Origin: Paenibacillus sp. FSL K6-3182
GTDB taxonomy: Bacteria > Bacillota > Bacilli > Paenibacillales > Paenibacillaceae
Assembly: GCF_037976325.1 (NCBI RefSeq)
Contig: NZ_CP150265.1
Location: 2,537,501 to 2,601,500 of the forward strand
DNA length: 64,000 bases
Direction of reading: 5' to 3'
Shown here: piece by piece, positions 17,852-26,374 of the stretch
Numbering within the stretch: position 1 is the first letter of the stretch
Layout: each line of letters opens with the position of its first letter
Position numbers and translations under genes: made by a program
The notes under the pieces: generated by a model
Seen by the model: only the letters and a program-made list of their open reading frames with translations
What the model was told of the DNA's origin: nothing
Databases searched by the model: none

Positions 17852-18184
17852 TTAAGAGGATAAGGCATGGAAGAGCAGCAGTGAAAATAGTTTTCGCATG
17901 GATCGAGCGCCAATTTTGTTCATTAGATTTGATAGATGATTTTTGACCGTCTTTTCACTGATCACGCATTTTTCGGAGATCTCGCGATTAGTAAATCCAT
18001 ACACAACGGAAAGGATGAGAATTTCTGATTCACGCTGTGTCAGCCGATAACGAGTTGCAAAACTTTGCATTACAGAATTCAATCTTCGAATTAGAAAATC
18101 GTTAACATCTTCATTTTCTATATCGTAATTATTATTAAATATCGCTTCATATGACGGTTTCTTCACTTCATAGGAGAGTTTCAC
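17852..18184 (-). CDS. Small LuxR/GerE-type DNA-binding regulator
   Basis: A 110-residue protein that is almost entirely a LuxR-type helix-turn-helix (residues ~45-105: LTQRESEILILSVVYGF, then REISEKCVISEKTVKNHLSN). It has no receiver or ligand-binding domain, like the stand-alone GerE. The first ~44 residues are unassigned. It starts with GTG, whose bases overlap the TGA stop of a 32-codon membrane peptide on the same strand (shared GTGA), so the two are translationally coupled. It is convergent with the flagellin gene; a regulatory link to flagellin is possible but unproven. Confidence 0.85.
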   Translation of the reverse strand: MKLSYEVKKPSYEAIFNNNYDIENEDVNDFLIRRLNSVMQSFATRYRLTQRESEILILSVVYGFTNREISEKCVISEKTVKNHLSNLMNKIGARSMRKLFSLLLFHALSS

Positions 18185-18279
18185 TGTGTATGCTTACCTT
18201 CTAGTATTAAGCGGATTGAGAAAAACACACTTAAAATGAGAAGCAAACAACCGATTGCGTTCCATACGATCAAAAGCAT
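18181..18279 (-). CDS. 32-residue single-span membrane peptide coupled to LuxR gene
   Basis: A small gene reading MLLIVWNAIGCLLLILSVFF, then a short basic tail ending EGKHTQ. Nearly the whole peptide is one hydrophobic helix, so it should be a single-span membrane peptide with a cytoplasmic C-terminus. Support comes from an AAGGGAG ribosome binding site about ten bases before the ATG and from a four-base GTGA overlap with the next gene. It matches no family I recognise. It may report a membrane signal to, or sequester, the LuxR-type regulator. Confidence 0.6.
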   Translation of the reverse strand: MLLIVWNAIGCLLLILSVFFSIRLILEGKHTQ

Positions 18280-18454
18280 TTCTACAAGTCTCCCTTGAAC
18301 TTTTTTACTCTCACCTGCAGAAAAAAACATTGCCACTCTTAATTGTTTATCCAACTTTTCTCATTATAGATAATACGAAAGGCTTATTCTAGATGAAGAA
18401 GATCATTAGAAAATCGCTTTTTCGTCATTTTTCGACTGCTTTTACCTCGAACAT

Positions 18455-18477
18455 ATGACTTAAGTCATGTTTATGAT
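18455..18477 (+). promoter_or_regulatory. Palindromic operator with adjacent -10 upstream of kinase gene
   Basis: ATGACTTAAGTCAT at 18455-18468 is a perfect 14-base palindrome, and TATGAT at 18472-18477 fits a sigma-A -10 box. The palindrome therefore occupies the core promoter, as expected for autoregulation by the NarL-type regulator encoded downstream or for a repressor. Confidence 0.6.
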
Positions 18478-18519
18478 AAAATAAATGGTAAATCTATCAT
18501 CCCACTCGGGGGCATTACT

Positions 18520-19692
18520 ATGGATGTACAATTAAATAACAAAATGACTCACATCTTGTTCATCATTGTAATAGGAGCGACGGTTTGCTTATTGTTTCAT
18601 ACGAGCAAGCTATCTGCTTTACTTTTATTGCTGGTATGTACGTATATAGCAATCGTCCTCATTCGAAATTACATCATGAAAATCAATCTCGAGGGATGGA
18701 CAGGCATCTTATGTTTATCTATACAATTAGCCTTGGCTTCTGTCATATCGATAGGGTCGGAAAGCTTTTTTGCACAAATTTATATTTTAATTCTCGTTGG
18801 AGAATTTAGCTTTTATCGCAGCAGAAACCTTTCGATTATCTTTACTACGGTGAGCTATCTCAGTTTTGTGCTAGGACTTTTGGTTTATCACCAATTCCCG
18901 CCCTTTAAAGAAATAGCTTATATGTTGCCTCGTATCATCGACTACTTTGCAATTTTTGGGATAAGCCTCCTTGCAAAAATTGCTTTTCAGCAAAAGAATC
19001 AGCTGGCTAAAGACAATGAGCAGTTGCGAATCGCATCCATTGAATTAGCAAAGAAAACACAATTACAAGAACGGACTAGAATATCCCGTGACATTCATGA
19101 TTCCGTTGGACACACGTTGACATCAGCGTTAGCCGGCCTGCAAACAGCAGCACATGCGATTGAGAAAAACAATTATGCGATTGCAAAAGATATGATCAAT
19201 AGAACGAAAGAATATATTGACAATGGTTTGGATGATGTGCGAAGCTCGGTGCAGCTGCTGCATGAAAATGTTCTAGATCAACCTTTTATACCTGAGCTTA
19301 TTAAGCTGATCGATGAAACGATGAGACAAACTCAGGTGGAAATTACATGCGAGATTGATGCAGCATTGCCTAAACTGCAGCCAATAGTCGAGATAACGAT
19401 TTATCGGGCATTGCAAGAAGGCCTTACTAATGGTATTCGGCATGGTTGCAGTACCCATTTTGAGTTTTCGCTAACTTATCGTGAGGGGCAGATCCGGTTT
19501 ATTTTATCCAATAATGGAAAAGTTCCATCGCAATTTGTTCATGGTTTTGGTTTGAAAGCGATGAATGAGAGAGTAAAGGAAATTGGCGGAGAATTAACGA
19601 TTTTGAACGAGCGTGCTGCCGATGGTGTAGCACTAGACATAAGCATACCTATTCAGAGGAAAACGATAGAGCGGAGGGAGCAAATTGTCTAA
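18520..19692 (+). CDS. Sensor histidine kinase (DesK/LiaS/NarX-type)
   Basis: A 390-residue membrane kinase. About five hydrophobic segments fill residues 10-155, followed by a short coiled linker and a HisKA_3 dimerisation domain with the phospho-acceptor His in RTRISRDIHDSVGHTLTSAL. A C-terminal HATPase_c domain has the N box EGLTNGIRHG, and a FGLKAMNERVKEIGG glycine box. The compact membrane sensor without a large external domain resembles DesK and LiaS, which sense membrane state. Its stop overlaps the start of the response regulator gene by eight bases. A GGGGGC site precedes the ATG. Confidence 0.92.
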   Translation: MDVQLNNKMTHILFIIVIGATVCLLFHTSKLSALLLLLVCTYIAIVLIRNYIMKINLEGWTGILCLSIQLALASVISIGSESFFAQIYILILVGEFSFYRSRNLSIIFTTVSYLSFVLGLLVYHQFPPFKEIAYMLPRIIDYFAIFGISLLAKIAFQQKNQLAKDNEQLRIASIELAKKTQLQERTRISRDIHDSVGHTLTSALAGLQTAAHAIEKNNYAIAKDMINRTKEYIDNGLDDVRSSVQLLHENVLDQPFIPELIKLIDETMRQTQVEITCEIDAALPKLQPIVEITIYRALQEGLTNGIRHGCSTHFEFSLTYREGQIRFILSNNGKVPSQFVHGFGLKAMNERVKEIGGELTILNERAADGVALDISIPIQRKTIERREQIV

Positions 19693-20395
19693 AAGAACGA
19701 TTGTGATAGCAGACGATCAGCCCTTAATTCGCGATGGTTTGGCAGCTATTTTAAGTATGGAGGAAGAATATTTAGTTGTTGCTACAACGTGTGATGGGTT
19801 GGCAACGATAGCGCAAGTGCGATTGCACCGCCCCGAGCTGGTTTTAATGGACATCCATATGCCGAAGTTAGATGGTTTGGAAGCAACAAAACGAATCAAA
19901 ACTGAGTTTCCGGATACCAAAGTGCTCGTTCTGACAACGTTCGAGGATGAGGAATACATATGGGAAGCGATACGGTATGGAGCTAACGGCTTTTTAGTTA
20001 AAGGGGTTGAGACTAAGAAGCTTCTCTCTACGATTCAGGATTGTTTAGAGGAGAGAATCAATTATCCCAGTCGCATTCAGAAACGTCTTGTACAGGCTCT
20101 TAACTTTCCAGAACAGCATGAACAAGGATCACCCAATGAAATTTCCGAGCCTTATTCAATCGAGCAGACTGATGACATGCTGAATGGTTTGTCCGCACAG
20201 GAACGAAATATTGTAATGCAGTTGAAACAAGGGAAGTCGAATCAAGCTATCGCTTCTGAATTGTTTTTAACGACGGGTACAGTAAAAAATTATTTGAGTG
20301 CGATTTACAAAAAACTGAAGGTTTCGAGCCGAACGGAAGCAATCGCATATCTTCATCATTCTTCGGGAACATCATCACCCCCGAGTTCTACGTAG
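19685..20395 (+). CDS. NarL/LuxR-type response regulator
   Basis: A 236-residue partner of the preceding kinase. The receiver domain has the acidic pair (IADDQPL), the phosphorylatable Asp in LVLMDIHMPKLDG and the conserved Lys in GFLVKGVE. The C-terminal LuxR-type helix-turn-helix is LSAQERNIVMQLKQGKSN, then TTGTVKNYLSAIYKKLKV. It starts at TTG with a CGGAGGGAG site before it and overlaps the kinase gene, so translation is coupled. The palindrome upstream of the kinase is a plausible binding site. A terminator follows. Confidence 0.94.
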   Translation: MSKRTIVIADDQPLIRDGLAAILSMEEEYLVVATTCDGLATIAQVRLHRPELVLMDIHMPKLDGLEATKRIKTEFPDTKVLVLTTFEDEEYIWEAIRYGANGFLVKGVETKKLLSTIQDCLEERINYPSRIQKRLVQALNFPEQHEQGSPNEISEPYSIEQTDDMLNGLSAQERNIVMQLKQGKSNQAIASELFLTTGTVKNYLSAIYKKLKVSSRTEAIAYLHHSSGTSSPPSST

Positions 20396-20405
20396 TCGAT
20401 TGCCG

Positions 20406-20444
20406 AAAAAGCTGATTTTGGGATAGCCCGAAGTCAGCTTTTTT
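20406..20444 (+). terminator. Terminator of the two-component operon
   Basis: AAAAAGCTGA/TCAGCTTTTT stem with an inner GGG/CCC pair and T run. Confidence 0.88.
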
Positions 20445-20491
20445 GCGTAGTCGTACGAAGTATTTTATGATGCGGCGCCATGCTTATTTGT

Positions 20492-20818
20492 TTAGTTTTT
20501 TTCGAAACCATAATCCCGTTCGACCTTGCAAACTCTTGTTTTGTAGCTGCTATACCATTCCGCTATTCCTTGTTGTTGTGCGACCAAATGCCGTTCATTT
20601 TGTTTCCATTTTTGAATCGCTTCAAGGGATTCCCAATAAGACACGGTAATGCCTAGCCCTTCTCTCGCACTTTCTACACCAAGATAACCCGGTTGAACGG
20701 AAGCAAGCTTCACCATTTCATCCGCCATTTCCTTGTATTGGTTCTCAATTGCTGTTCGTTCTGATGTAAATATGACAGCATAATAAGGCGGTTGTGGCGT
20801 TTTAGCAATTTCACTCAT
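20492..20818 (-). CDS. Antibiotic biosynthesis monooxygenase (ABM)-like protein
   Basis: A 108-residue ferredoxin-like alpha/beta barrel protein. The conserved pattern is an N-terminal strand (YYAVIFTSE), a helix ending in MVKLASVQPGYLGVES, then VSYWESLEAIQKWKQNERH. The family contains small cofactor-free monooxygenases, heme-degrading enzymes and many uncharacterised proteins, so the reaction cannot be assigned. AAGGAGG lies immediately upstream of the ATG on the minus strand. It is monocistronic and divergent from the symporter gene. Confidence 0.85.
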   Translation of the reverse strand: MSEIAKTPQPPYYAVIFTSERTAIENQYKEMADEMVKLASVQPGYLGVESAREGLGITVSYWESLEAIQKWKQNERHLVAQQQGIAEWYSSYKTRVCKVERDYGFEKN

Positions 20819-20923
20819 GATTTGCCTCCTTGAATTTGTTCATATAAAGTTTAAAGAAAATAATTATACAGTTGTTCTTATCGAAAATAAACAACAGGAT
20901 GAGCAGAAACCAATATGTGTATT

Positions 20924-20951
20924 TTGAAAAACATAACGTTTGTGCTATCAT
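20924..20951 (+). promoter_or_regulatory. Candidate sigma-A promoter for the AGCS symporter gene
   Basis: TTGAAA, a 16-base spacer and TATCAT. The predicted start leaves a leader of about 160 bases before the ATG at 21118; no known riboswitch motif was recognised in it. Confidence 0.55.
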
Positions 20952-21117
20952 AGTTTGTTCCGAATATTAGATTGATGGTAGCAAAAGATTACATATTCCT
21001 ACACAAATGAGTATTCGAGCAATCACATCAATAGATGAAATTACATTGTTATTAATTCCTTGCCTTGGGAAGTATAACTATGAATGGATTCTAAGAACGA
21101 CATCGAGAGGGAAACAA

Positions 21118-22524
21118 ATGGAGCAAATGATTCAAGATTTAATTGGTATTGTGAATGATTTTTTATGGTCAAAGCTGTTGATTGTTATGCTTATTGCAAT
21201 AGGCCTTTACTTCACCCTGCGGTCAAATGTACTGCAATTGCGTATGTTAAAGGAAATGTTCCGTCTGCTGTTTGAGTCCACAAGCGGTCCGCGCGGCAGC
21301 ATTTCACCATTTCAGGCGTTTTGCATTAGTATGGCAGCTCGTGTAGGAACAGGGAATATTACCGGAATCGCTATCGCGATCGCGTTAGGTGGACCAGGGG
21401 CTGTGTTCTGGATGTGGATCATCGCCATTATTGGTTCAGCCTCAAGCTTCGTAGAAAGTACGCTTGCTCAGGTTTACAAGATTAAGGACGGAGAGAGCTT
21501 CCGCGGAGGCCCAGCTTATTATATGCAAGCGGGTTTAAAGAAGCGGTGGATGGGCGCCTTATTTGCGATCTTAATTACGCTGTCCTTCGGGCTCGTATTT
21601 AATGCTGTACAGTCGAACACGATTACGATTGCTTTTGAGAACTCTTTTGGCACCAATCGAATGGCAGTGGGATTGATTATGACAGCGATATTTGCCGTTA
21701 TCATTATTGGCGGTGTTAAGCGGATCGCCAAGCTATCCGAATATATTGTGGTTGTGCTGGCGGTTTTGTATATTGGGGTTGCTCTTACGATTGTTGTGAT
21801 AAATATTACAGATATGCCGGCAGTGCTTGCTTTAATTGTAAAAAATGCGTTCGGAATAGAACAAGTAGCCGGAGGATCACTTGGCGCAGCGCTTATGCAT
21901 GGCGTAAAACGCGGTTTATTTTCTAACGAAGCAGGGATGGGCAGTGCTCCCAATGCTGCAGCTACCGCAACGACCAGTCATCCGGCGAAGCAAGGCTTGA
22001 TCCAAGCGCTTGGTGTTCTGTTTGACACCTTAGTCATTTGTACGAGTACAGCATTTATTATTTTGCTGTCAGGCGTGTATGAACAGCAGGGACTAGGCGG
22101 AATAGAACTCACGCAAGCAGCTCTGAGCGTACATATGGGTTCATGGGCATCGGGCTTCCTAGCGATCATGGTTTTTCTGTTCGCGTTCAGCACATTGATG
22201 GGCAATTATTATTATGGGGAAACGAATATTGAGTTTCTCAACACCAGTAAAGTCTGGTTATGGCTATACCGCATTTGTGTGCTGGCGATGGTCATTTTCG
22301 GGTCGGTTGCCAAAGTGCAGCTTGTCTGGGATTTAGCAGATTTGTTCATGGGACTGATGGTGGTGGTCAATCTCATCGCCATTACTCTTTTATCACGAAT
22401 CGCCTTTGATGTGCTGCGTAATTATATGCAGCAGAAGAAGGCAGGGCGTGATCCGCAATTTGTGAAGAGCAGCGTCAAAGGTTTGGAAGACGTGGAATGC
22501 TGGGATGACAAAGACGTCAAATAG
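21118..22524 (+). CDS. Sodium:alanine symporter (AGCS family)
   Basis: A 468-residue polytopic membrane protein that imports alanine or glycine with sodium. It has roughly ten hydrophobic spans and AGCS signatures: ARVGTGNITGIAIAIALGGP near residue 80 and SNEAGMGSAPNAAATATT. The ATG at 21118 is chosen because GAGAGG lies ten bases before it and the family usually begins a few residues ahead of the first helix; an in-frame ATG at 21007 would add 37 residues without a ribosome binding site. It is monocistronic, with its own promoter and terminator. Confidence 0.93.
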   Translation: MEQMIQDLIGIVNDFLWSKLLIVMLIAIGLYFTLRSNVLQLRMLKEMFRLLFESTSGPRGSISPFQAFCISMAARVGTGNITGIAIAIALGGPGAVFWMWIIAIIGSASSFVESTLAQVYKIKDGESFRGGPAYYMQAGLKKRWMGALFAILITLSFGLVFNAVQSNTITIAFENSFGTNRMAVGLIMTAIFAVIIIGGVKRIAKLSEYIVVVLAVLYIGVALTIVVINITDMPAVLALIVKNAFGIEQVAGGSLGAALMHGVKRGLFSNEAGMGSAPNAAATATTSHPAKQGLIQALGVLFDTLVICTSTAFIILLSGVYEQQGLGGIELTQAALSVHMGSWASGFLAIMVFLFAFSTLMGNYYYGETNIEFLNTSKVWLWLYRICVLAMVIFGSVAKVQLVWDLADLFMGLMVVVNLIAITLLSRIAFDVLRNYMQQKKAGRDPQFVKSSVKGLEDVECWDDKDVK

Positions 22525-22561
22525 AAAGATTCATTTTTAAAAATAATAATTGGATAGCCAA

Positions 22562-22604
22562 AAGCAGTTTACTTCTATATTCTTCAGGAGTAAGCTGTTT
22601 TTAT
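22562..22604 (+). terminator. Terminator after symporter gene
   Basis: Imperfect stem (AGCAGTTTACTTC against GAGTAAGCTG) followed by a T run. Confidence 0.65.
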
Positions 22605-22712
22605 TTATATGAAGATATTGTCTATTTGGAAAACGAAGCTTATCCTAAGCGGCTCAGTTTTATTTGAATGGGTTGATAATCGATGAAATATCCGAACGGA
22701 ATGAGGCGAAAT

Positions 22713-23531
22713 ATGATGGACATAACAAAATTTTGTGAAGGTATCAGGCTTGATGAATCGGCTCAGCAGCATATGTTTGCCTACCGTATGATGGAAGAGG
22801 AATACAAGGCATACAAACAGCATTTTCAATTAGATCGAGACTCTTTTTTTGAGACTGTAAAGCAAACAGGGAGCTATCGAAAATTATTATTATATTTATT
22901 TATAAGATTTGCAGTAGATGCCTATGAGGAGTATCGAATTCGAGGGATTGAGGATGTCGTTTATTACGATACCTTCTCTGATATCCAGATTTGGAGCCAA
23001 AACTGTTTGCGTGATTACGGTGAATACGGAATTGAAGAATACAACTGGATGAAGGAGCATGTTCAGTTGCGCTTATTCCGATTGGGAAGATTACAGTTTC
23101 AGCCACTCGCTCTGAATTCTGATGTAGTAATTAACGGGCAAAAGGTAGTTAAAGATCAAATTGTGCTCAATGTACATATTCCATCCGGAGAGCCTCTTGA
23201 CCCTCAAAGTGTAGAAAAGTCATTTGTTTTGGCAAGAGCTTTTTTTAGAGGAATATCTCCGGTGTATGTTTGTCATTCATGGCTGCTTTATCCGGAGTTA
23301 AGTGAAGTATTAAGCGTTGATTCCAATATCATACAGTTTCAAAAGCACTTTTACATTTATGATGTTGATGCAGCCTCAAGGGAAGCAGAACAAAGGATAT
23401 TCAACCAATTGAAAGACAATCCATTCGAATATGAAGAGCAAACTAGTTTACAGCGCAGCGCCAAAGCTTATTTGGTTGCAGGTCACAAGCTGGGGAGCGG
23501 TTATGGGATCAAAATAAATGGGGAGAGTTAG
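22713..23531 (+). CDS. GNAT-like N-acyltransferase (NAT_N/NAT_C type)
   Basis: A 272-residue protein resembling the two-domain Firmicute acyltransferases, with a helical N-terminal domain (about residues 1-120, including YYDTFSDIQIWSQNCLRDYG) and a C-terminal GNAT-like domain with VLNVHIPSGEPLDPQSVEKS and VYVCHSWLLYP. The acceptor is unknown. The start is uncertain: ATG 22683 has no good ribosome binding site, while GAGG precedes the ATG at 22713, which is used here. It lies 129 bases upstream of the AraC-GH39 gene on the same strand. The family call rests on recognition of the overall pattern. Confidence 0.65.
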   Translation: MMDITKFCEGIRLDESAQQHMFAYRMMEEEYKAYKQHFQLDRDSFFETVKQTGSYRKLLLYLFIRFAVDAYEEYRIRGIEDVVYYDTFSDIQIWSQNCLRDYGEYGIEEYNWMKEHVQLRLFRLGRLQFQPLALNSDVVINGQKVVKDQIVLNVHIPSGEPLDPQSVEKSFVLARAFFRGISPVYVCHSWLLYPELSEVLSVDSNIIQFQKHFYIYDVDAASREAEQRIFNQLKDNPFEYEEQTSLQRSAKAYLVAGHKLGSGYGIKINGES

Positions 23532-23660
23532 TATTTTTTTTCTGTAAGTATTGGTCATTGTCTGGTTTTTAGCTTATAGAAGTGGTTGAGGAAGATTAAA
23601 CTTGAGCAATATGAGAAGATAGACTCGGTACATCATATAAATCGGAAAGGAGACCTGCCT

Positions 23661-26156
23661 ATGCGCTACCTTTATGAGTTTATCGAGCATCAAGATGACC
23701 TGCCGATTCGTCTGTTCGTCAACAGTGTTGCACATGTTCATTTTCATTGGCATAAGGAAATTGAAATTATATATGTGCTGCAGGGCTCTGTCACCATCTA
23801 TTTGGACCAACATCAGTATTTATTGCAGCAGGACGATATCATCGTTGTCAGCAGCATGTCTGTACACAAAATCGAACGAACGAGTCAGGACAATGTGCTG
23901 CTGACATTGCAGTTTAACCCGGAATTGATGGATGAGGGCTCGTTTATCGGATGCAATTCCTTGCAACAGACGGATGAAAACCGTGAAAATTATGATAAAA
24001 TTCGCCGCTGCTTGGCGCAGATGGCATGGGAAGCAAGCAAGAAAGCTCCTGGCTGCCGCAACTATTCATTGGGTTTTCTCCATATGTTGATTGGCCATTT
24101 GCTGCGTTATTTTTCAACAGGCCTAATCGAAGCAACACTCTCGGAGGGAAAGGCTTTTGACTATAAACGGCTTAATCGCGTGCTCCAGTTCGTGGACCGC
24201 CATTACAGTCAGAAGATATCATTGCAAACGATTGCCGATCAAGAGCATTTAAGCCTGCATTATTTCTCTCATTTCTTCAGTGATAAAATCGGCATCCCAT
24301 TCCAGAAGTATTTAACATTGGTCCGTTTGGAGAAAGCAGTCATTGAATTGACGGAGTCCAGCAAAAGCATGACGCAAATCGCGCATGACTGCGGATTCGC
24401 TAATGTGAAGCTGTTCAATAAATATTTCAAAGAGAAGTACGAATGTACTCCAAGCGCGTTTCGGGAAGCAGTGTCTTCAGCTATGCCTGCCTCGCCTGCG
24501 AGGAAGCCGATTACTTACGAGGAATCGTCAAGCAGTGATTATTATGAAACCGACACTATTCTTGCGATGGAATCATTGTACCGTTATTTGGAGCGGGATG
24601 AAGAAGGAACGAACGCACTGGTAGCGAAGAGTGTTGTTTATACCAAGGTTGACATTAAAGTACGCGTGGATGAATCAGGCCAACCATTCGTGCCCCATTG
24701 GAATCGGATAACTACTGCCGGCAGAGCTATAGAAGGGCTGCGAGCGGATTGGCAGGAGCAATTTCTGGAATTGCAGCGAAACCTAGCATTCACTCATATA
24801 CGCTTCCATGGCGTATTTAATGACGAGATGATGATATACAACGAGACGGATGACGGCGAACCAATCTATAATTGGGCCTATGTTGATAAGCTATATGACT
24901 TTTTACTTCAATCGGGCATACGTCCTTTTGTAGAATTGGGCTTCATGCCAACGCTGCTGCGCCGTTCAAGCGAAACTATTTTTTTGTGGAAGGGCAATAT
25001 CGCTCCTCCAGCTATCCAGAACAAGTGGGATTCGCTTGTCCGTCAGTTTGTTCGCCATTGCTTGAATCGTTACGGAATTGATGAAGTAAAGAAGTGGTAT
25101 TTTGAGGTGTGGAACGAGCCTGATCTGGCTGGCGTTTGCTGGGCGGGAACGAAGGAGCAGTATTTTGAATTTTACAAATCAACTGCCTTTTCGATCAAAT
25201 CGATAAATCTTGAACTGAAGGTAGGCGGCCCTGCGCTTGGATATGGATCACTTTGGAATGAAAGTTGGGCGACTGATTTTATGTCTTATTGCCGTGCTGG
25301 GAATGTACCCATTGATTTTTTCTCATTCCATGTTTATTCCGAATATCCGAATCTGAAGGACGAGGCTGACACGTTGACGACGATTATGCCGCCATCATTC
25401 TATCTCGACAGCGTGAATAAGTTAAGATCGCAAATTGGAGCATATGAAGCCCCGCCTATGGAGCTTCATATGACGGAGTGGAACTTCTCCCTCTATGACC
25501 GAAATTTGGTGCATGATACGATGTTTATGGCATCGTTTGTCATCCATCAAGCTCTTCAGACGTTAGGCACAATGAATTCGATTGCCTTCTGGTCATTCAC
25601 TGACGTTTTTGAAGAAAGCCATGTCCCACCGTCCATTTTCTATGGAGGTTTCGGTTTAATTAATAGAAACGGCCTCAAGAAGCCTAGCTATTATGCATTT
25701 GAACTGCTTGCCAAGCTGGGAGAGAAGATTGTGACTCGAGGGGATGGTTATATCGTAACGAGTCATAATGATGGGAGCCTGCAAATTTTAATGTACCATT
25801 ATGTGCATGTGGATCAACTATTCGCAAGCGGCGATTGGTCAGGTCTGACGGAAAAAAGCCGATACTCCATCTTTGAAGAAAAGGGTGACAAAGCATTTCT
25901 AATAAAGCTGCAAGGCTTGAAAAGCAGCTATAAAATGACGAGCTATCAGCTTGACCGAGAGCATGGCTCTGCTTTTGATGAATGGATTCGAATGGGAACG
26001 CCTGTATACCCATCGAAGGAGGAACTCAATTATTTGCAAGGCAAAACCGGTCCCGAAATGAAGACGGAGCTTATAACCGATGCGGAAAGCTATGAACATA
26101 CATTCGTAGTTCCGCCTCACGGGGTTAGGTTAATTACGTTGTTAAAGCAATATTGA
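23661..26156 (+). CDS. AraC regulator fused to GH39-type beta-xylosidase domain
   Basis: An 831-residue two-part protein. Residues ~1-280 are an AraC regulator: a cupin (HFHWHKEIEIIYVLQGSVT) and a double helix-turn-helix (LSLHYFSHFFSDKIGIPFQK, then NVKLFNKYFKEKYECTPSAF). Residues ~320-831 are a GH39-like TIM barrel and beta-sandwich, with an acid/base Glu in WYFEVWNEPDLAG and a nucleophile Glu in MELHMTEWNFSLYD, both apparently intact. The ATG at 23661 follows GGAAAGGAG and is preferred over a TTG 75 bases earlier. With no signal peptide, it would act inside the cell, perhaps with the GH domain as a sugar sensor or an active xylosidase. PTS and GH3 genes follow. Confidence 0.9.
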   Translation: MRYLYEFIEHQDDLPIRLFVNSVAHVHFHWHKEIEIIYVLQGSVTIYLDQHQYLLQQDDIIVVSSMSVHKIERTSQDNVLLTLQFNPELMDEGSFIGCNSLQQTDENRENYDKIRRCLAQMAWEASKKAPGCRNYSLGFLHMLIGHLLRYFSTGLIEATLSEGKAFDYKRLNRVLQFVDRHYSQKISLQTIADQEHLSLHYFSHFFSDKIGIPFQKYLTLVRLEKAVIELTESSKSMTQIAHDCGFANVKLFNKYFKEKYECTPSAFREAVSSAMPASPARKPITYEESSSSDYYETDTILAMESLYRYLERDEEGTNALVAKSVVYTKVDIKVRVDESGQPFVPHWNRITTAGRAIEGLRADWQEQFLELQRNLAFTHIRFHGVFNDEMMIYNETDDGEPIYNWAYVDKLYDFLLQSGIRPFVELGFMPTLLRRSSETIFLWKGNIAPPAIQNKWDSLVRQFVRHCLNRYGIDEVKKWYFEVWNEPDLAGVCWAGTKEQYFEFYKSTAFSIKSINLELKVGGPALGYGSLWNESWATDFMSYCRAGNVPIDFFSFHVYSEYPNLKDEADTLTTIMPPSFYLDSVNKLRSQIGAYEAPPMELHMTEWNFSLYDRNLVHDTMFMASFVIHQALQTLGTMNSIAFWSFTDVFEESHVPPSIFYGGFGLINRNGLKKPSYYAFELLAKLGEKIVTRGDGYIVTSHNDGSLQILMYHYVHVDQLFASGDWSGLTEKSRYSIFEEKGDKAFLIKLQGLKSSYKMTSYQLDREHGSAFDEWIRMGTPVYPSKEELNYLQGKTGPEMKTELITDAESYEHTFVVPPHGVRLITLLKQY

Positions 26157-26179
26157 GCATGTCACAAGCTCTAAAAGCC

Positions 26180-26208
26180 AGCGCCCCAGCTATCGAGGGG
26201 TGTTTTTT
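26180..26208 (+). terminator. Terminator after AraC-GH39 gene
   Basis: CGCCCC/GGGGTG stem with nine-base loop and six T residues. Confidence 0.75.
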
Positions 26209-26296
26209 GCTGTGCAATTCAAACACTTAGATGCAACTCTATGGCTTTCGAGAGCGATTCGACAAAAAACAGACCATCATGCGGCAAATAAGAACA

Positions 26297-26310
26297 AGAA
26301 AGCGCTAACA
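26297..26310 (+). promoter_or_regulatory. Candidate CcpA (cre) site upstream of EIIC-GH3 operon
   Basis: AGAAAGCGCTAACA matches the cre consensus TGWAARCGNTNWCA except at the first base. A TATACT -10-like box lies at 26319-26324, so CcpA bound here would block the promoter, as expected for a glucoside operon under carbon catabolite repression. Confidence 0.6.
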
Positions 26311-26374
26311 AATGATTTTATACTAAGTAAGCAATCACAAACAGAGCAGAATATAACATGTAGGGGGAATGAAA

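Noticed and set aside
21007..21117. Symporter start at ATG 21007
   Set aside because: It would add 37 residues with no ribosome binding site; the ATG at 21118 has GAGAGG upstream and fits the family start.
20952..21117. Riboswitch in the symporter leader
   Set aside because: The leader is long enough, but no glycine or other known riboswitch core was recognised.
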